A DNA stretch of 64,000 nt from Pelagibacterium nitratireducens (GCF_037044555.1 NZ_CP146275.1:3390501-3454500); one strand, 5' to 3'. Numbered from the stretch's first letter, positions 37,248 to 45,499 are shown. Notes: generated by a model from the letters alone, not told the origin. A program made the numbers and translations.

Positions 37248-37556
37248 CGGAAATGCCTTCGGTTGGATCATACGAAGCGCTGTCACGCGCAAAGCGGCAT
37301 CCACCGCATAGGCACCGGGTCAACCGGCATGAGCCATCCGGCTCGGTTCTAATCGGAGGGCAGGCAATCAGCATGTTGCTGAAGTTGACACCCCGCCCTC
37401 CTATGATCCGCTCGAAAGCAAAAAACGATCAGCCTTTTGCGAATCAATGTCAACAAATGAACTTGCGGAGTGTCTGTCCGCTCAATCTGTTCATTTCATT
37501 GAATAATTTCTGTTACTCACCATTTTCGCTAACCAAAAGCGAGCACAAATGAGCGA
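37248..37556. other. Gene-free stretch between primase-helicase and the AlpA-like gene
   Basis: About 310 bases, A+T-rich from 37420 onward, presumably holding the primase-helicase promoter on the minus strand. No convincing gene. A possible integrase or regulator word, ACTCACCA, occurs at 37515-37522 and also near both island ends. Confidence 0.45.
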
Positions 37557-37781
37557 TTATGAGTGTTCAGGGATATGCATTGCAGCTTGGCGCTGGCGGT
37601 CCACATAAGCGGCCACATCACGGCTCGAAAAGCCAACGCGGCGCGGACCAAGTTGAATCTTGCGGGGGAAACCTTCAATGCCCGCCTTGATGTAGCGGCG
37701 TAGCGTCGGTTCTGACAGTGAAAGACGATGGCAGGTCTGGGCAACAGTGAGGATTGTATCGTGGGCTGGTGCGGTCATCAT
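37557..37781 (-). CDS. AlpA-family / MerR-like small regulator (excisionase type)
   Basis: 74 residues from ATG 37781 (the next codon is also ATG). TVAQTCHRLSLSEPTLRRYI is the helix-turn-helix, and FPRKIQLGPRRVGFSSRDVA is the wing of AlpA proteins, which activate integrase genes of P4-like elements and serve as excision factors. The end YVDRQRQ matches the family's final helix. It lies between the cargo and the replication gene. Confidence 0.85.
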   Translation of the reverse strand: MMTAPAHDTILTVAQTCHRLSLSEPTLRRYIKAGIEGFPRKIQLGPRRVGFSSRDVAAYVDRQRQAAMHIPEHS

Positions 37782-38245
37782 AATTAACCTCGAAGCGGAA
37801 TGGGGTGACGTGTCAGCAGCATCCACTGCGAGCGCCAGGGCTTCCCCTCCGGCCTTCGGTCATCCAACCGCTTGCACCGCCGAGTCTAATGCTCAGCGAC
37901 AACACAAGCATCCCTGAGCCACCACGACACGTCAAGAAGAAATTCAGTAATGGCTCCGTTTCATCTTCGGCTTGCAAACGCGGTTGCGCCGCGCGTGGTG
38001 TTTCTTTCGTCGCCCGAAACCCTAGTCGTTAACCTGCCCACCACCCTCTGGCAGAATGGGCCGATTCGAACTGGCAAATGTTGCACGATGGGTGACAGAC
38101 AGTAGTCGCCGGTAAACTTGACGAGAGGCCGAGTGACGGCCCGCTCCTACCGTCATTTCACCCGACAGCCGATTGATACGGAAACCGAGAAGGCGCTTGT
38201 GTGTGGGCTGCCAACAGCCATTAAGGTCAGAGCGGAGCGCCGCAG
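37782..38245. other. Gene-free stretch downstream of drt3b
   Basis: 464 bases between the AlpA-like start and the drt3b stop, too long for a simple spacer in this compact island. No open frame with a plausible start is seen. Its left part should hold the alpA promoter; its right part carries ordered hairpins and the CACACACA tract described as a candidate RNA. Confidence 0.6.
38040..38240 (-). ncRNA. Candidate DRT3-associated non-coding RNA
   Basis: Directly after drt3b on the same strand: a perfect hairpin GGCTG-TTGG-CAGCC (38206-38219) is followed immediately by CACACACA (38205 down to 38198). Further on, GGGTGA (38163-38158) can pair with TCACCC (38095-38090) and encloses the perfect hairpin TGACGG (38155-38150) / CCGTCA (38139-38134). 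DRT3 systems are reported to need an RNA whose ACAC tract templates GT-repeat DNA made by Drt3a. The ends are estimates; expression is not shown. Confidence 0.45.
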
Positions 38246-40318
38246 TTAGTATACGTCGCGGCTACGCTTCGCGTCCAGTTCCTTGGCCAAATTAAACTTG
38301 TCTCCCCACGCCGTGAACCAGTGGTCGTTGACGCCTTGCACCTCTGCCAGCCCCGCAGCGTCCAGGCCAAAGATCGCTCCTGCCGCCACCTTCGTGTCAT
38401 GGTCCAGATAGGGACAAACAATGAGGTCCAGGAACAGCATCAGGGCCTCCGCGTCGTTAGGACAGTGGGCCTTGACGAATTCAAGCTTCGCGAGTGCCTG
38501 ACTTTCGATGAAGGCTCTTAGCTTGTCGTACCGCACCTTCTTCTTCATGTATGAGAGAAGGACAGTAATTGAGAAGTGATTTAAGAACTCACTCCTGACG
38601 TACTGATCGGATTCTTTGTCCAAAATAATCAAAAAGTGATTGGCAATAGTCTCCTCCGGCAACCAGTATTCTTTGCCGATGCGTGAGAGCACAATCAGCA
38701 GATATAGACTTTCCACCTCTCGGTACGTACTCATCTTATTTTTATCAAGCATCTCGACAATGTTGTCATGAACGAATTTGAACAGCAGGTGTTTCAGCTC
38801 GTGAGAGAACGCCTGGGCGGTCACGAAATCGACTGAGGTGGCTACCATTCGGCTCATGCGGATGGTGTGATTGACCTTAGGGCTAGCTGAGTAGGCGAAG
38901 AACGCGAATTCCAGCAGTGCCATTACCGCGTTTACCATGCGCCGCCGATCGCCGTCGCCAGCATCGCTGGAGAGGTACGCCTTGATAACCAGATCGATCT
39001 TGTTCTCCACGATGGCAAAAGTGTAGTTTAGGAGATCGCCATATTCGACCTTCGACTCCTTGATGATCATCTTGTAGCGCACGATCAGTCGGTTGGAATT
39101 CAGGTCGCACTTGAAGCGCTTGGTAACAGCAGCCCCGGACTCGGCTGCCATTGACTCTTCCAAGCTAGGGTCGACCTGCGAATTCATCAGTGCTGATATG
39201 CGCTCCTTCGCGATCGTGATCTCGGTAATGATCGGCTTCGGGTACGACTTGACCTTGGCTGGATTGATCGTGAGTTTTTTCGTCTTAAGTATCTCTTGGA
39301 GCTCCTCAATCACCCTCAGCTCCGTAGACTGCTCATTGTAGAAAACGAAGTAGTCGTCGACGTAACGGAATATCTCGTAGTCGACCTTGTGCTTCAGTTT
39401 GGCGCGCTTTGTCATTGCGCACTCTAGCTCGACATCGACGGATTGGAGGATGATCTCGGCAAAAATGCGAGAAAACTCAGGGCCAATAACGATACCGTTG
39501 GTCTCGTTCTGGTTGAGCTTCTGCATTAGCGAGTCGAACCGGCCACCGAAGGTCGCCTTGGAGTTTTCAAGGTTGAATTTTGTCTGGCTCTTCCCGATCA
39601 CCGCCCACGGGAGCGAGTGCGTGTAGATACTATCGAAACACTTGCTGACATCGATCTGGACCATCGCATTATATTTTTTCTCGCAACGATGGTATTTGTA
39701 GGATTCAAAGAAGCGGTGGATGTTTCGGTATTTTCGATAAACGAAGAACGAACCAATCTGCTCGTATTCGCGATCTTCCTCTTCGACACCAGTAGGCACC
39801 GTCTCGAGCTTCTGGTCGTGTAGCTTGTCTTTGAAGAACGCAAAGCGGGAAACGGAGACCGGGTGCCGGATCGAAAATGCGCTAAGTGACGTATAGTAGA
39901 TAATCGTCGCGCTATGACGCGCGTAGAAGTCCGCGACGCAAACTTGATTCCTTGGGTGGACCACGCTCAGTATGCGGCCTTCGAGCTTATGGGCGACGCG
40001 AAAGTTGAACGGCATGGTATCCATCCTGCACGCCTGCATTGGGATGCTGCGACGCTTGACCGTAGCTCCCCACTCGCTGGTCGTGTTGGTCGCTAAGATC
40101 GCCGACTCCCGGACATCAAAAAGCAACCGAATCGTCCGGTCCAAGCCAGGCCCTCCTTCCTTCCAACGCAGACGGTCCGACTCGATGTCGATGTGGTGGT
40201 CACGAAGGAAGGCAAAGAAGCCTCGGTTCGTGAATGTCGGCGGCACCTCGAAGGGAAGCATATCCGTCAGGACAGAACGTTGTCGGCGATGCGTGAGGGT
40301 GACGCTGTGTTTAGACAT
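38246..40318 (-). CDS. drt3b: Antiviral reverse transcriptase Drt3b (UG8-type)
   Basis: 690 residues. RT motif A is MVQIDVSKCFDSIY (Asp223), motif B NGIVIGPEFSRIFAEI, and motif C FRYVDDYFVFY with YVDD at 319-322. A long N-terminal extension precedes the RT domain and has LPFEVPP with Glu24; a helical C-terminal region of about 300 residues follows and has no nuclease or maturase motif. The ATG overlaps the last 8 bases of drt3a, so the two are coupled. The large partner of a two-RT pair with this order and size is Drt3b of DRT type 3. Family call from memory of the sequence pattern. Confidence 0.85.
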   Translation of the reverse strand: MSKHSVTLTHRRQRSVLTDMLPFEVPPTFTNRGFFAFLRDHHIDIESDRLRWKEGGPGLDRTIRLLFDVRESAILATNTTSEWGATVKRRSIPMQACRMDTMPFNFRVAHKLEGRILSVVHPRNQVCVADFYARHSATIIYYTSLSAFSIRHPVSVSRFAFFKDKLHDQKLETVPTGVEEEDREYEQIGSFFVYRKYRNIHRFFESYKYHRCEKKYNAMVQIDVSKCFDSIYTHSLPWAVIGKSQTKFNLENSKATFGGRFDSLMQKLNQNETNGIVIGPEFSRIFAEIILQSVDVELECAMTKRAKLKHKVDYEIFRYVDDYFVFYNEQSTELRVIEELQEILKTKKLTINPAKVKSYPKPIITEITIAKERISALMNSQVDPSLEESMAAESGAAVTKRFKCDLNSNRLIVRYKMIIKESKVEYGDLLNYTFAIVENKIDLVIKAYLSSDAGDGDRRRMVNAVMALLEFAFFAYSASPKVNHTIRMSRMVATSVDFVTAQAFSHELKHLLFKFVHDNIVEMLDKNKMSTYREVESLYLLIVLSRIGKEYWLPEETIANHFLIILDKESDQYVRSEFLNHFSITVLLSYMKKKVRYDKLRAFIESQALAKLEFVKAHCPNDAEALMLFLDLIVCPYLDHDTKVAAGAIFGLDAAGLAEVQGVNDHWFTAWGDKFNLAKELDAKRSRDVY

Positions 40319-41660
40319 GCCGCCATGCCTTCACGATCGTCTGAAATTCCCGGGCACTGAAGTTGTGGAACCGCCGTTCCAGGAAGCCTGATTTGAATCC
40401 ATACCTCAACAGCAACGACCGCAGAGTCGGGCGCTTTATTTCCCGGATTCGCCTCCGCAGCAAAGTGTCGAGCATCTCGTACTTCCGCAGATCGGTGACC
40501 AACGGGGTGTTGTAGTAAATACCTGTCGTGGCACTCGACTTATTGTTTCTCAAGCGCGTGTTTCCAGTAAGGAACTTTATCCTCGCCACGATCTCCCTGA
40601 AAGCCCGCCGCTGCCCCGTCGGGGCGGTTCGCCGGTACTCCAGGAATGCGGCTTCCAGCCGCTGCTCGAGTCTTTCAATTTTGGCATCGCTTGGCGCGAT
40701 CTCAAGCGTTCTGAGGGTCACCATGAAATTGTAACCGAGATAGTGGAAATTTTTAGGTCCTGCCTTGTCACCTAGATCGATCTCGGCCGTCTTTCCCACG
40801 TTGCAGGCTAGTTGGTTGTCGCTCAGTATCCCAAGCACGTGACTCTTGTAGCTTCCCAAAACGCCGCCCGTAGGCGGCCTAGCAAACACCGCGACGATAT
40901 CATCGACGTAGCGGCAGTACATGACGATGCCAGGTAGCTCGCCGATGGCTCGGTCGACTGGTCGCAGGAACAGCTCGGCTAGGTAGGCGCTGATGCCTAC
41001 ACCACGTGGGATGCCATTCGAATTGCCGCTCAGTACCTTGTAGGAACTAAATATCTGGCGGATGAACCGCTTCGACGACGAGCTGAGCAGTTGGTCGTGA
41101 TCTAGCTTGGCATACAGCTTCTCGCGATCAATGCTTTCGTAGAAGTCGGAAACATCCGTCCGAACCAGCTCGAAAGGAAAGCCAGTTCCGACTGTGTCTC
41201 GGATTCGGCAGGCTAAGTCATGGCGATTGGCTTGTTTCACCTTGTAGATGCGATGGATGTTCCGCTGAAGCTGCTTAACAACGAAAAAGGTCTCCGCCGA
41301 ACCGTCTATGCAATAGACTGGTTTTCCCTTCGGTCCGATCTTCTCCGTCAGTTCCACCTTGAAGCCAGACGCGGCAACCGCCATGCTCAGCTTCTCCATC
41401 TCCAGGTCAATCGCCTCAGATTTGGCCGCCTTGAGCTCGGCAAGCTGTGACTTTAGCTCGATTTCACCAGCGACAAACGCGGTTTCAGATAGGTCCGCCT
41501 TGTCCTTTCGCCACTTCCGAACCTCGGCGACTTTATGCCGGACTGCATCGGTTAAGTCATCAAGGTGTGGAAAGTAGAGCCCTGCCACATCCAGGCCCTT
41601 GCGATTCTCAGTATCGAATATCCGCCGAAAGTTTTCGGCAGTGAACATCTGGTCGAGCAC
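40311..41660 (-). CDS. drt3a: Antiviral reverse transcriptase Drt3a (UG3-type)
   Basis: 449 residues. It begins MLDQMFTAENFRRIFDTENR, the start I associate with Drt3a. A helical region (about 35-95) leads to the RT domain: motif A RTDVSDFYESID (Asp169), motif B GIPRGVGISAYLAEL (216-230), motif C YCRYVDDIVAVF (YVDD 251-254) and FHYLGYNF (305-312). No endonuclease or intron-maturase domain. It lies 122 bases after the integrase stop, and GAGGGGG precedes the ATG. With Drt3b it should make repetitive DNA upon phage infection. Confidence 0.87.
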   Translation of the reverse strand: MLDQMFTAENFRRIFDTENRKGLDVAGLYFPHLDDLTDAVRHKVAEVRKWRKDKADLSETAFVAGEIELKSQLAELKAAKSEAIDLEMEKLSMAVAASGFKVELTEKIGPKGKPVYCIDGSAETFFVVKQLQRNIHRIYKVKQANRHDLACRIRDTVGTGFPFELVRTDVSDFYESIDREKLYAKLDHDQLLSSSSKRFIRQIFSSYKVLSGNSNGIPRGVGISAYLAELFLRPVDRAIGELPGIVMYCRYVDDIVAVFARPPTGGVLGSYKSHVLGILSDNQLACNVGKTAEIDLGDKAGPKNFHYLGYNFMVTLRTLEIAPSDAKIERLEQRLEAAFLEYRRTAPTGQRRAFREIVARIKFLTGNTRLRNNKSSATTGIYYNTPLVTDLRKYEMLDTLLRRRIREIKRPTLRSLLLRYGFKSGFLERRFHNFSAREFQTIVKAWRHV

Positions 41661-41782
41661 AGTTCCCCCTCAACATGCTTTTGCTTGCGAATGTCGCATT
41701 TAGCCTCACGCTGCCGCCGCGCGCGATAGTGACATGGACAAGCGTCTATCAGAACGCCCACGAATATTCGGAAAAAAGGCGG

Positions 41783-43096
41783 CTAGACAATTAGCTCGTG
41801 GGCAATAAACGCCCGCCACTTTCCTTTGTATTCACTCACCTCCATATTTAGATAGTCATCCCATTGCTGCATTAAATTCCGGCGTCGGTCAAACGCGGTT
41901 CCGCGTCGGTACGCGGCTTCTGTCTTGTTTTTGATTGTATGAGCCAATGCCATTTCGGCAATTGTGTCGGGGTGCATCGTTGTTTCCGATACCCAATCCC
42001 GAAAAGCCGACCGGAAACCATGCACGGTGAAATTCTGATCATTCATACCGCGCAATATTTCGAGCATCGCCATATTGCTCAATGGACGATTTTTTTTGGA
42101 ACCGGGAAAGATGTAAGGGTTTTCTTCCATCCTCGGAAGTTTCGAAAGCAATTCGATTGCAGTGTTGGACAGGGGCACCGAATGGGGTTGGCCCGCTTTC
42201 ATTCGTTCAGCTGGGATATGCCAGACACGTTCGGCAAAATCGATTTCGGACCACTTGGCATTGAGTGTTTCGGACGTGCGTGTTGCGCAAAGTATCGTCA
42301 GACGCAGTGCATGTGATGAAAAATCGGACTTGCTGATCAGTTGGGTAAAATATGCTGGCAAGTCTTTCCAATCCATTGCCTTGAAATGCCTTTTGGTGCG
42401 GCGGTTCGCTTTGAATATGCGATCTAGGTGCCCTTTCCATTGTGCCGGATTTCTGAACGTTGCCCACTGCTCGGCATAGCGAGGATCGTCTTTGCCCAAG
42501 GCATAAGCCCGACCTAACACTGCCTCCATTCGCATCCGGACACGAGATGCTGTTTCGCGGGCACCATCCCAAAGCGTGGCGTCCTTGTATTCTTGCCGCA
42601 GCACGTTCACCACGTCGGCAGTGGTGACGTCGAACGGCAGCTTCGATCCAATGACGGGGTAAACGTACCGCTCCAACGTGCTGGACCATTGTGCAGCGTG
42701 CTTTTCGTTTTTCCAATCGCCCCGATTTTCGGCAATGAATGCGCGGGCCGCTTCCTCGAAAGTTTCGACTTTTGCCACTGCAATCGGAGGGCTGTTTTCA
42801 TTTGCGGCATGACGTTCAACTAGTGGATCGCATCCGTTGGCAACTTGCTTGGCCAATTCCGCCACCTGCAATTCGAGTGCCTTCATGGTTGTGGTGTCGA
42901 TTTCGTCAAAAGGTGCGAGCGTCATGGTTCGCCGCTTGCCCTGCTTGGTTGAATATCGATATGCCCACGAAGCGTTGCCGGATTTGGCGACGACAAGGTA
43001 AAGCCCGGCACCTTGTGCCCACATGCCGGGTTCGGCAGCTTGCACGATAGCTCGAATGGCTGGAATGGGTGATTTGCGGCGGGTAGCATTCTTCAT
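41783..43096 (-). CDS. int: P4-type tyrosine integrase
   Basis: 437 residues. An N-terminal DUF4102-like arm-binding domain (about 1-100) and a SAM-like core-binding domain (about 110-200) precede the catalytic domain. Catalytic residues are visible: Arg273 in CATRTSE, Lys300 region ERMKAGQPHSVPLS, His359 and Arg362 in HGFRSAF, His386 in LAHTIKNK and Tyr396 in AAYRRG. It catalyses site-specific recombination at the tRNA-Ser 3' end. The gene is at the right end of the island, 179 bases from attR, transcribed inward. Confidence 0.93.
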   Translation of the reverse strand: MKNATRRKSPIPAIRAIVQAAEPGMWAQGAGLYLVVAKSGNASWAYRYSTKQGKRRTMTLAPFDEIDTTTMKALELQVAELAKQVANGCDPLVERHAANENSPPIAVAKVETFEEAARAFIAENRGDWKNEKHAAQWSSTLERYVYPVIGSKLPFDVTTADVVNVLRQEYKDATLWDGARETASRVRMRMEAVLGRAYALGKDDPRYAEQWATFRNPAQWKGHLDRIFKANRRTKRHFKAMDWKDLPAYFTQLISKSDFSSHALRLTILCATRTSETLNAKWSEIDFAERVWHIPAERMKAGQPHSVPLSNTAIELLSKLPRMEENPYIFPGSKKNRPLSNMAMLEILRGMNDQNFTVHGFRSAFRDWVSETTMHPDTIAEMALAHTIKNKTEAAYRRGTAFDRRRNLMQQWDDYLNMEVSEYKGKWRAFIAHELIV

Positions 43097-43169
43097 GTTG
43101 AGCGTCCTTAATTTGGCTAGTCGCCACGCTAAACACTCACCAAGTTGGGCTCACCTATCCATTTAGTAG

Positions 43170-43199
43170 CTGATCGGGCCTGATTGGTCCTGATCGTCT
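43170..43199. repeat. Three tandem 10-bp repeats near attR (possible integrase arm sites)
   Basis: CTGATCGGGC, CTGATTGGTC and CTGATCGTCT lie head to tail at 43170, 43180 and 43190, in exact 10-base phase between the integrase start and attR. Evenly phased sites in this position are typical of integrase-arm, excisionase or autoregulatory binding sites. Confidence 0.55.
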
Positions 43200-43274
43200 A
43201 AAGTTGTGGATAATCAAAACGGTAGCAACATTCTTGGCCGTTCGCGACGACTTTTGACTGGCCAAATTTAAGGA

Positions 43275-43288
43275 CTCTCTCTCCGCCA
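43275..43288 (+). repeat. Attachment site attR (14-bp direct repeat)
   Basis: CTCTCTCTCCGCCA, identical to the last 14 bases of the tRNA-Ser at 31815-31828 and in the same orientation. The sequence beyond it returns to the GC-rich host type. It marks the right end of the island. Confidence 0.85.
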
Positions 43289-43344
43289 TTTCCCAAAATC
43301 GACGGTGGCTCTTTCGAAAGATTCAGGGCAACTGTGCTCGCCCG

Positions 43345-44079
43345 TCAGAGATCGAAGGCATCGGCGTTGTTCTCGATGACGATGGGCAGTGATTTGAGCA
43401 TTTCGCGCAGATGGTGCCGCATGGCCGCCTCCGCGGCGTCGGGAGATCTGTCGGCGATAGCCTGAACCAATATGCGGTGTTGTGACACGATTGTGTCCGC
43501 CGGGGTGGCTGACGAAATCGAAAGGTAGCGCACGCGGTCCATCTGCGCCTTGAGATCCTCGATCAGGCGCCAGCCCCGCTCGCAGTCCGCCATGCGGGCA
43601 ATCTCATGATGAAGCGCATCATCGAGAGCGAGGAACTGGCTGTGATCAGGCAGCACACCGCAGCGCGCCTGGTCCTCCACAAGGTCCCAAAGCGGGCGGA
43701 CTGCTTCAGCGCTGGCGACTTCCGCGGCGCGGCGCGCGATGGCGACTTCGATTGCTTCGCGCAGAAACCGCGCGTTTTCCACTTCGCGCCGGGAGATCCG
43801 CTGGATGAACGTGCCGCGCTGCGGACGGATCTCGACAAGTCCCATGTCCGCCAGCTTGATGAATGCTTCGCGTACCGGCTGGCGCGATACGCCCAACTGG
43901 CCCGCCAATTCCACTTCTGATACCGGATAACCGGGGACCAGCCGACCATGGACGATGGCGCGCTTGATCGAGAGAAAGACCCGATGGCCCATCGTCACTT
44001 GCCGCACATCGCTTGCGCTGTCGGCAAGACGCTCCAGTTCAAGAACCTCAGCCGTGGTCTTCCTGCTACGACTTGGCAA
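43345..44079 (-). CDS. GntR-family (FCD/FadR subfamily) regulator of hexuronate genes
   Basis: 244 residues. The winged helix includes PVSEVELAGQLGVSRQPVREAF (about 53-74 minus the usual start) with the GntR recognition helix SRQPVREAF; the FCD effector domain follows, with LDDALHHEIARMADCERG and AAMRHHLREMLKSL giving metal-binding histidines. UxuR/ExuR-type regulators of this family respond to fructuronate or glucuronate. It is divergent from uxuA, sharing 187 bases with a palindromic operator candidate. Confidence 0.88.
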   Translation of the reverse strand: MPSRSRKTTAEVLELERLADSASDVRQVTMGHRVFLSIKRAIVHGRLVPGYPVSEVELAGQLGVSRQPVREAFIKLADMGLVEIRPQRGTFIQRISRREVENARFLREAIEVAIARRAAEVASAEAVRPLWDLVEDQARCGVLPDHSQFLALDDALHHEIARMADCERGWRLIEDLKAQMDRVRYLSISSATPADTIVSQHRILVQAIADRSPDAAEAAMRHHLREMLKSLPIVIENNADAFDL

Positions 44080-44156
44080 ATTGCTCTCTCCGCATTGGCG
44101 ATCGATCTGACAGGCAAATGCGTCGCGCTAAGGACATCGGGCCATTGACCGAGCTT

Positions 44157-44175
44157 AACTACCATACTAGTAGTT
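44157..44175. promoter_or_regulatory. Palindromic operator candidate between gntR and uxuA
   Basis: AACTAC-catacta-GTAGTT, a perfect 6-bp inverted repeat with a 7-base centre, in the A+T-rich middle of the divergent promoter region. Position and symmetry fit a GntR-family dimer site, although it differs from the TGGTNNGACCA sites of the second GntR cluster. Confidence 0.45.
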
Positions 44176-44266
44176 TAATTCAAGATGGAACCCTTTCCCC
44201 GAGGCGCTGACGATAGTTTCGTACCGCCCGCAAGGTGGATCGGCCAATAGCCATGGGAGACTTGAT

Positions 44267-45499
44267 ATGCGGCAGACCTGGCGTTGGTTCGGACCAAGCG
44301 ACCTCGCAAGAGTCGAGGATATGCTTCAAGCCGGCGTTGAAGGTGTGGTCTCGGCTCTCCACCACATTCCCAATGGCGCCGTATGGACGCCTGCGGAAAT
44401 CGCGCGTCGGCAAGCACAGATTGCCAGCCGCAGCGACGGCACGCCATCCGGCCTGAAATGGGAGGTGGTGGAAAGCCTGCCTGTTTCCGAAGACGTCAAG
44501 AAACAGAAGGGCGACTGGCGCACCCACATTGCCAATTACAAGTCCAGCCTCGAAAACCTTGCCGCCGCCGGCATCGAAACGATCTGCTATAATTTCATGC
44601 CGATACTGGATTGGACACGCACCGATCTCAACTGGCGCGTCGCCCATGGCGGCACGTGCATGCGGTTCGACATCATCGATTTCGCAGCCTTCGACATCCA
44701 CCTGCTGGCGCGGGCCGACGCGGCGTCCGATTATGCCCCCAAAATCGCGGCCAGCGCCCATCAACGGTTCGCCACCATGTCCGAGGCGCGCAAGCTCGAG
44801 TTGACAAACAACGTCACCGCGGGCCTGCCCGGCGCGACCGAGCACTTGACGCTCGAGGGCGTGCGTCAGCAATTGGCCGAGTACGATCACATTTCCATCG
44901 ACCGTCTGCGCGCCCACTTCATCGCCTTTCTCGAAGAAGTGGTGCCCGTGGCCGAACGCCTGGGGATGCGGTTGTGCTGCCATCCCGACGACCCGCCCTT
45001 TGCGCTGATGGGCCTGCCGCGCATCATGTCGACGCTCGAGGACTACCTGGCGGTTCTTTCGGCCGTGGACAGCCCAGCCAACGGGGCGACGCTATGCTCG
45101 GGTTCATTGGGCGTACGCCCGGACAACGACCTTCTCGCCATGATGAAAGCCCTGGCGCCAAAGGTGCATTTCATCCATCTGCGCAACGTCAGGCGCGACA
45201 ATGGTGCGATCGCCGGATCGTTCTTTGAGGACGAGCATCTGGCCGGCGACACCGACATGGTTGCACTGATTGCGGCCATCATGACCGAGGAAGCCCGGCG
45301 CAAGGCCGAGGGGCGCGCCGACCACCAGATTCCCATGCGGCCCGATCACGGCCAGGACATTCTCGACGATCTGGGCCGCAAGGCGCAGCCAGGCTATCCC
45401 ACGATTGGAAGGCTCAAGGGTCTGGCCGAATTGCGTGGGGTAATGCGTGCCTTTGGTCATCCCGAACTCGGGCTGAAAGGGACAGGTGCCAATGACTGA
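44267..45499 (+). CDS. uxuA: Mannonate dehydratase
   Basis: 410 residues, normal for UxuA, which dehydrates D-mannonate to 2-keto-3-deoxy-D-gluconate in the cytoplasm. The start MRQTWRWFGPSDLARVEDML and the metal-binding stretches CCHPDDPPFALMGLPRI, HFIHLRNVRRD and MRPDHGQDI are characteristic of this TIM-barrel enzyme. First gene of a uxuA-uxaC-uxuB operon; its end overlaps the uxaC start by 8 bases. KDG kinase and aldolase are not in the window. Confidence 0.95.
   Translation: MRQTWRWFGPSDLARVEDMLQAGVEGVVSALHHIPNGAVWTPAEIARRQAQIASRSDGTPSGLKWEVVESLPVSEDVKKQKGDWRTHIANYKSSLENLAAAGIETICYNFMPILDWTRTDLNWRVAHGGTCMRFDIIDFAAFDIHLLARADAASDYAPKIAASAHQRFATMSEARKLELTNNVTAGLPGATEHLTLEGVRQQLAEYDHISIDRLRAHFIAFLEEVVPVAERLGMRLCCHPDDPPFALMGLPRIMSTLEDYLAVLSAVDSPANGATLCSGSLGVRPDNDLLAMMKALAPKVHFIHLRNVRRDNGAIAGSFFEDEHLAGDTDMVALIAAIMTEEARRKAEGRADHQIPMRPDHGQDILDDLGRKAQPGYPTIGRLKGLAELRGVMRAFGHPELGLKGTGAND

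Larger units (their letters stand above)
31829..43288. mobile_element. Integrated satellite-like genomic island carrying a DRT3 defence system
   Basis: About 11.4 kb between the tRNA-Ser and the 14-bp repeat. Content from left to right: a block of small unknown genes, a palindrome-rich control region, a membrane-anchored unknown protein, an iteron array, a primase-helicase, an AlpA-like regulator, a candidate non-coding RNA, drt3b, drt3a and a P4-type integrase. The sequence is clearly more A+T-rich than the flanks. No head, tail, lysis, relaxase or conjugation gene is seen. It resembles P4-like satellites or plasmid-like integrative elements, whose integrase-proximal region is a known hotspot for defence genes. 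Confidence 0.88.

Noticed and set aside
38246..41660. Retron interpretation of the RT genes
   Set aside because: Retrons have one RT with an msr-msd RNA just upstream of it. Here there are two unlike RTs, the upstream gap is only 122 bases, and I saw no msr-msd-like inverted repeats there.
38246..41660. Group II intron or diversity-generating retroelement
   Set aside because: No maturase X or HNH domain, no intron domain V structure was seen, and no template/variable repeat pair or Avd gene is visible around the RT genes.
31829..43288. Complete prophage
   Set aside because: No capsid, portal, large terminase, tail or lysis gene is present in 11.4 kb; the content fits a satellite or replicating integrative element.
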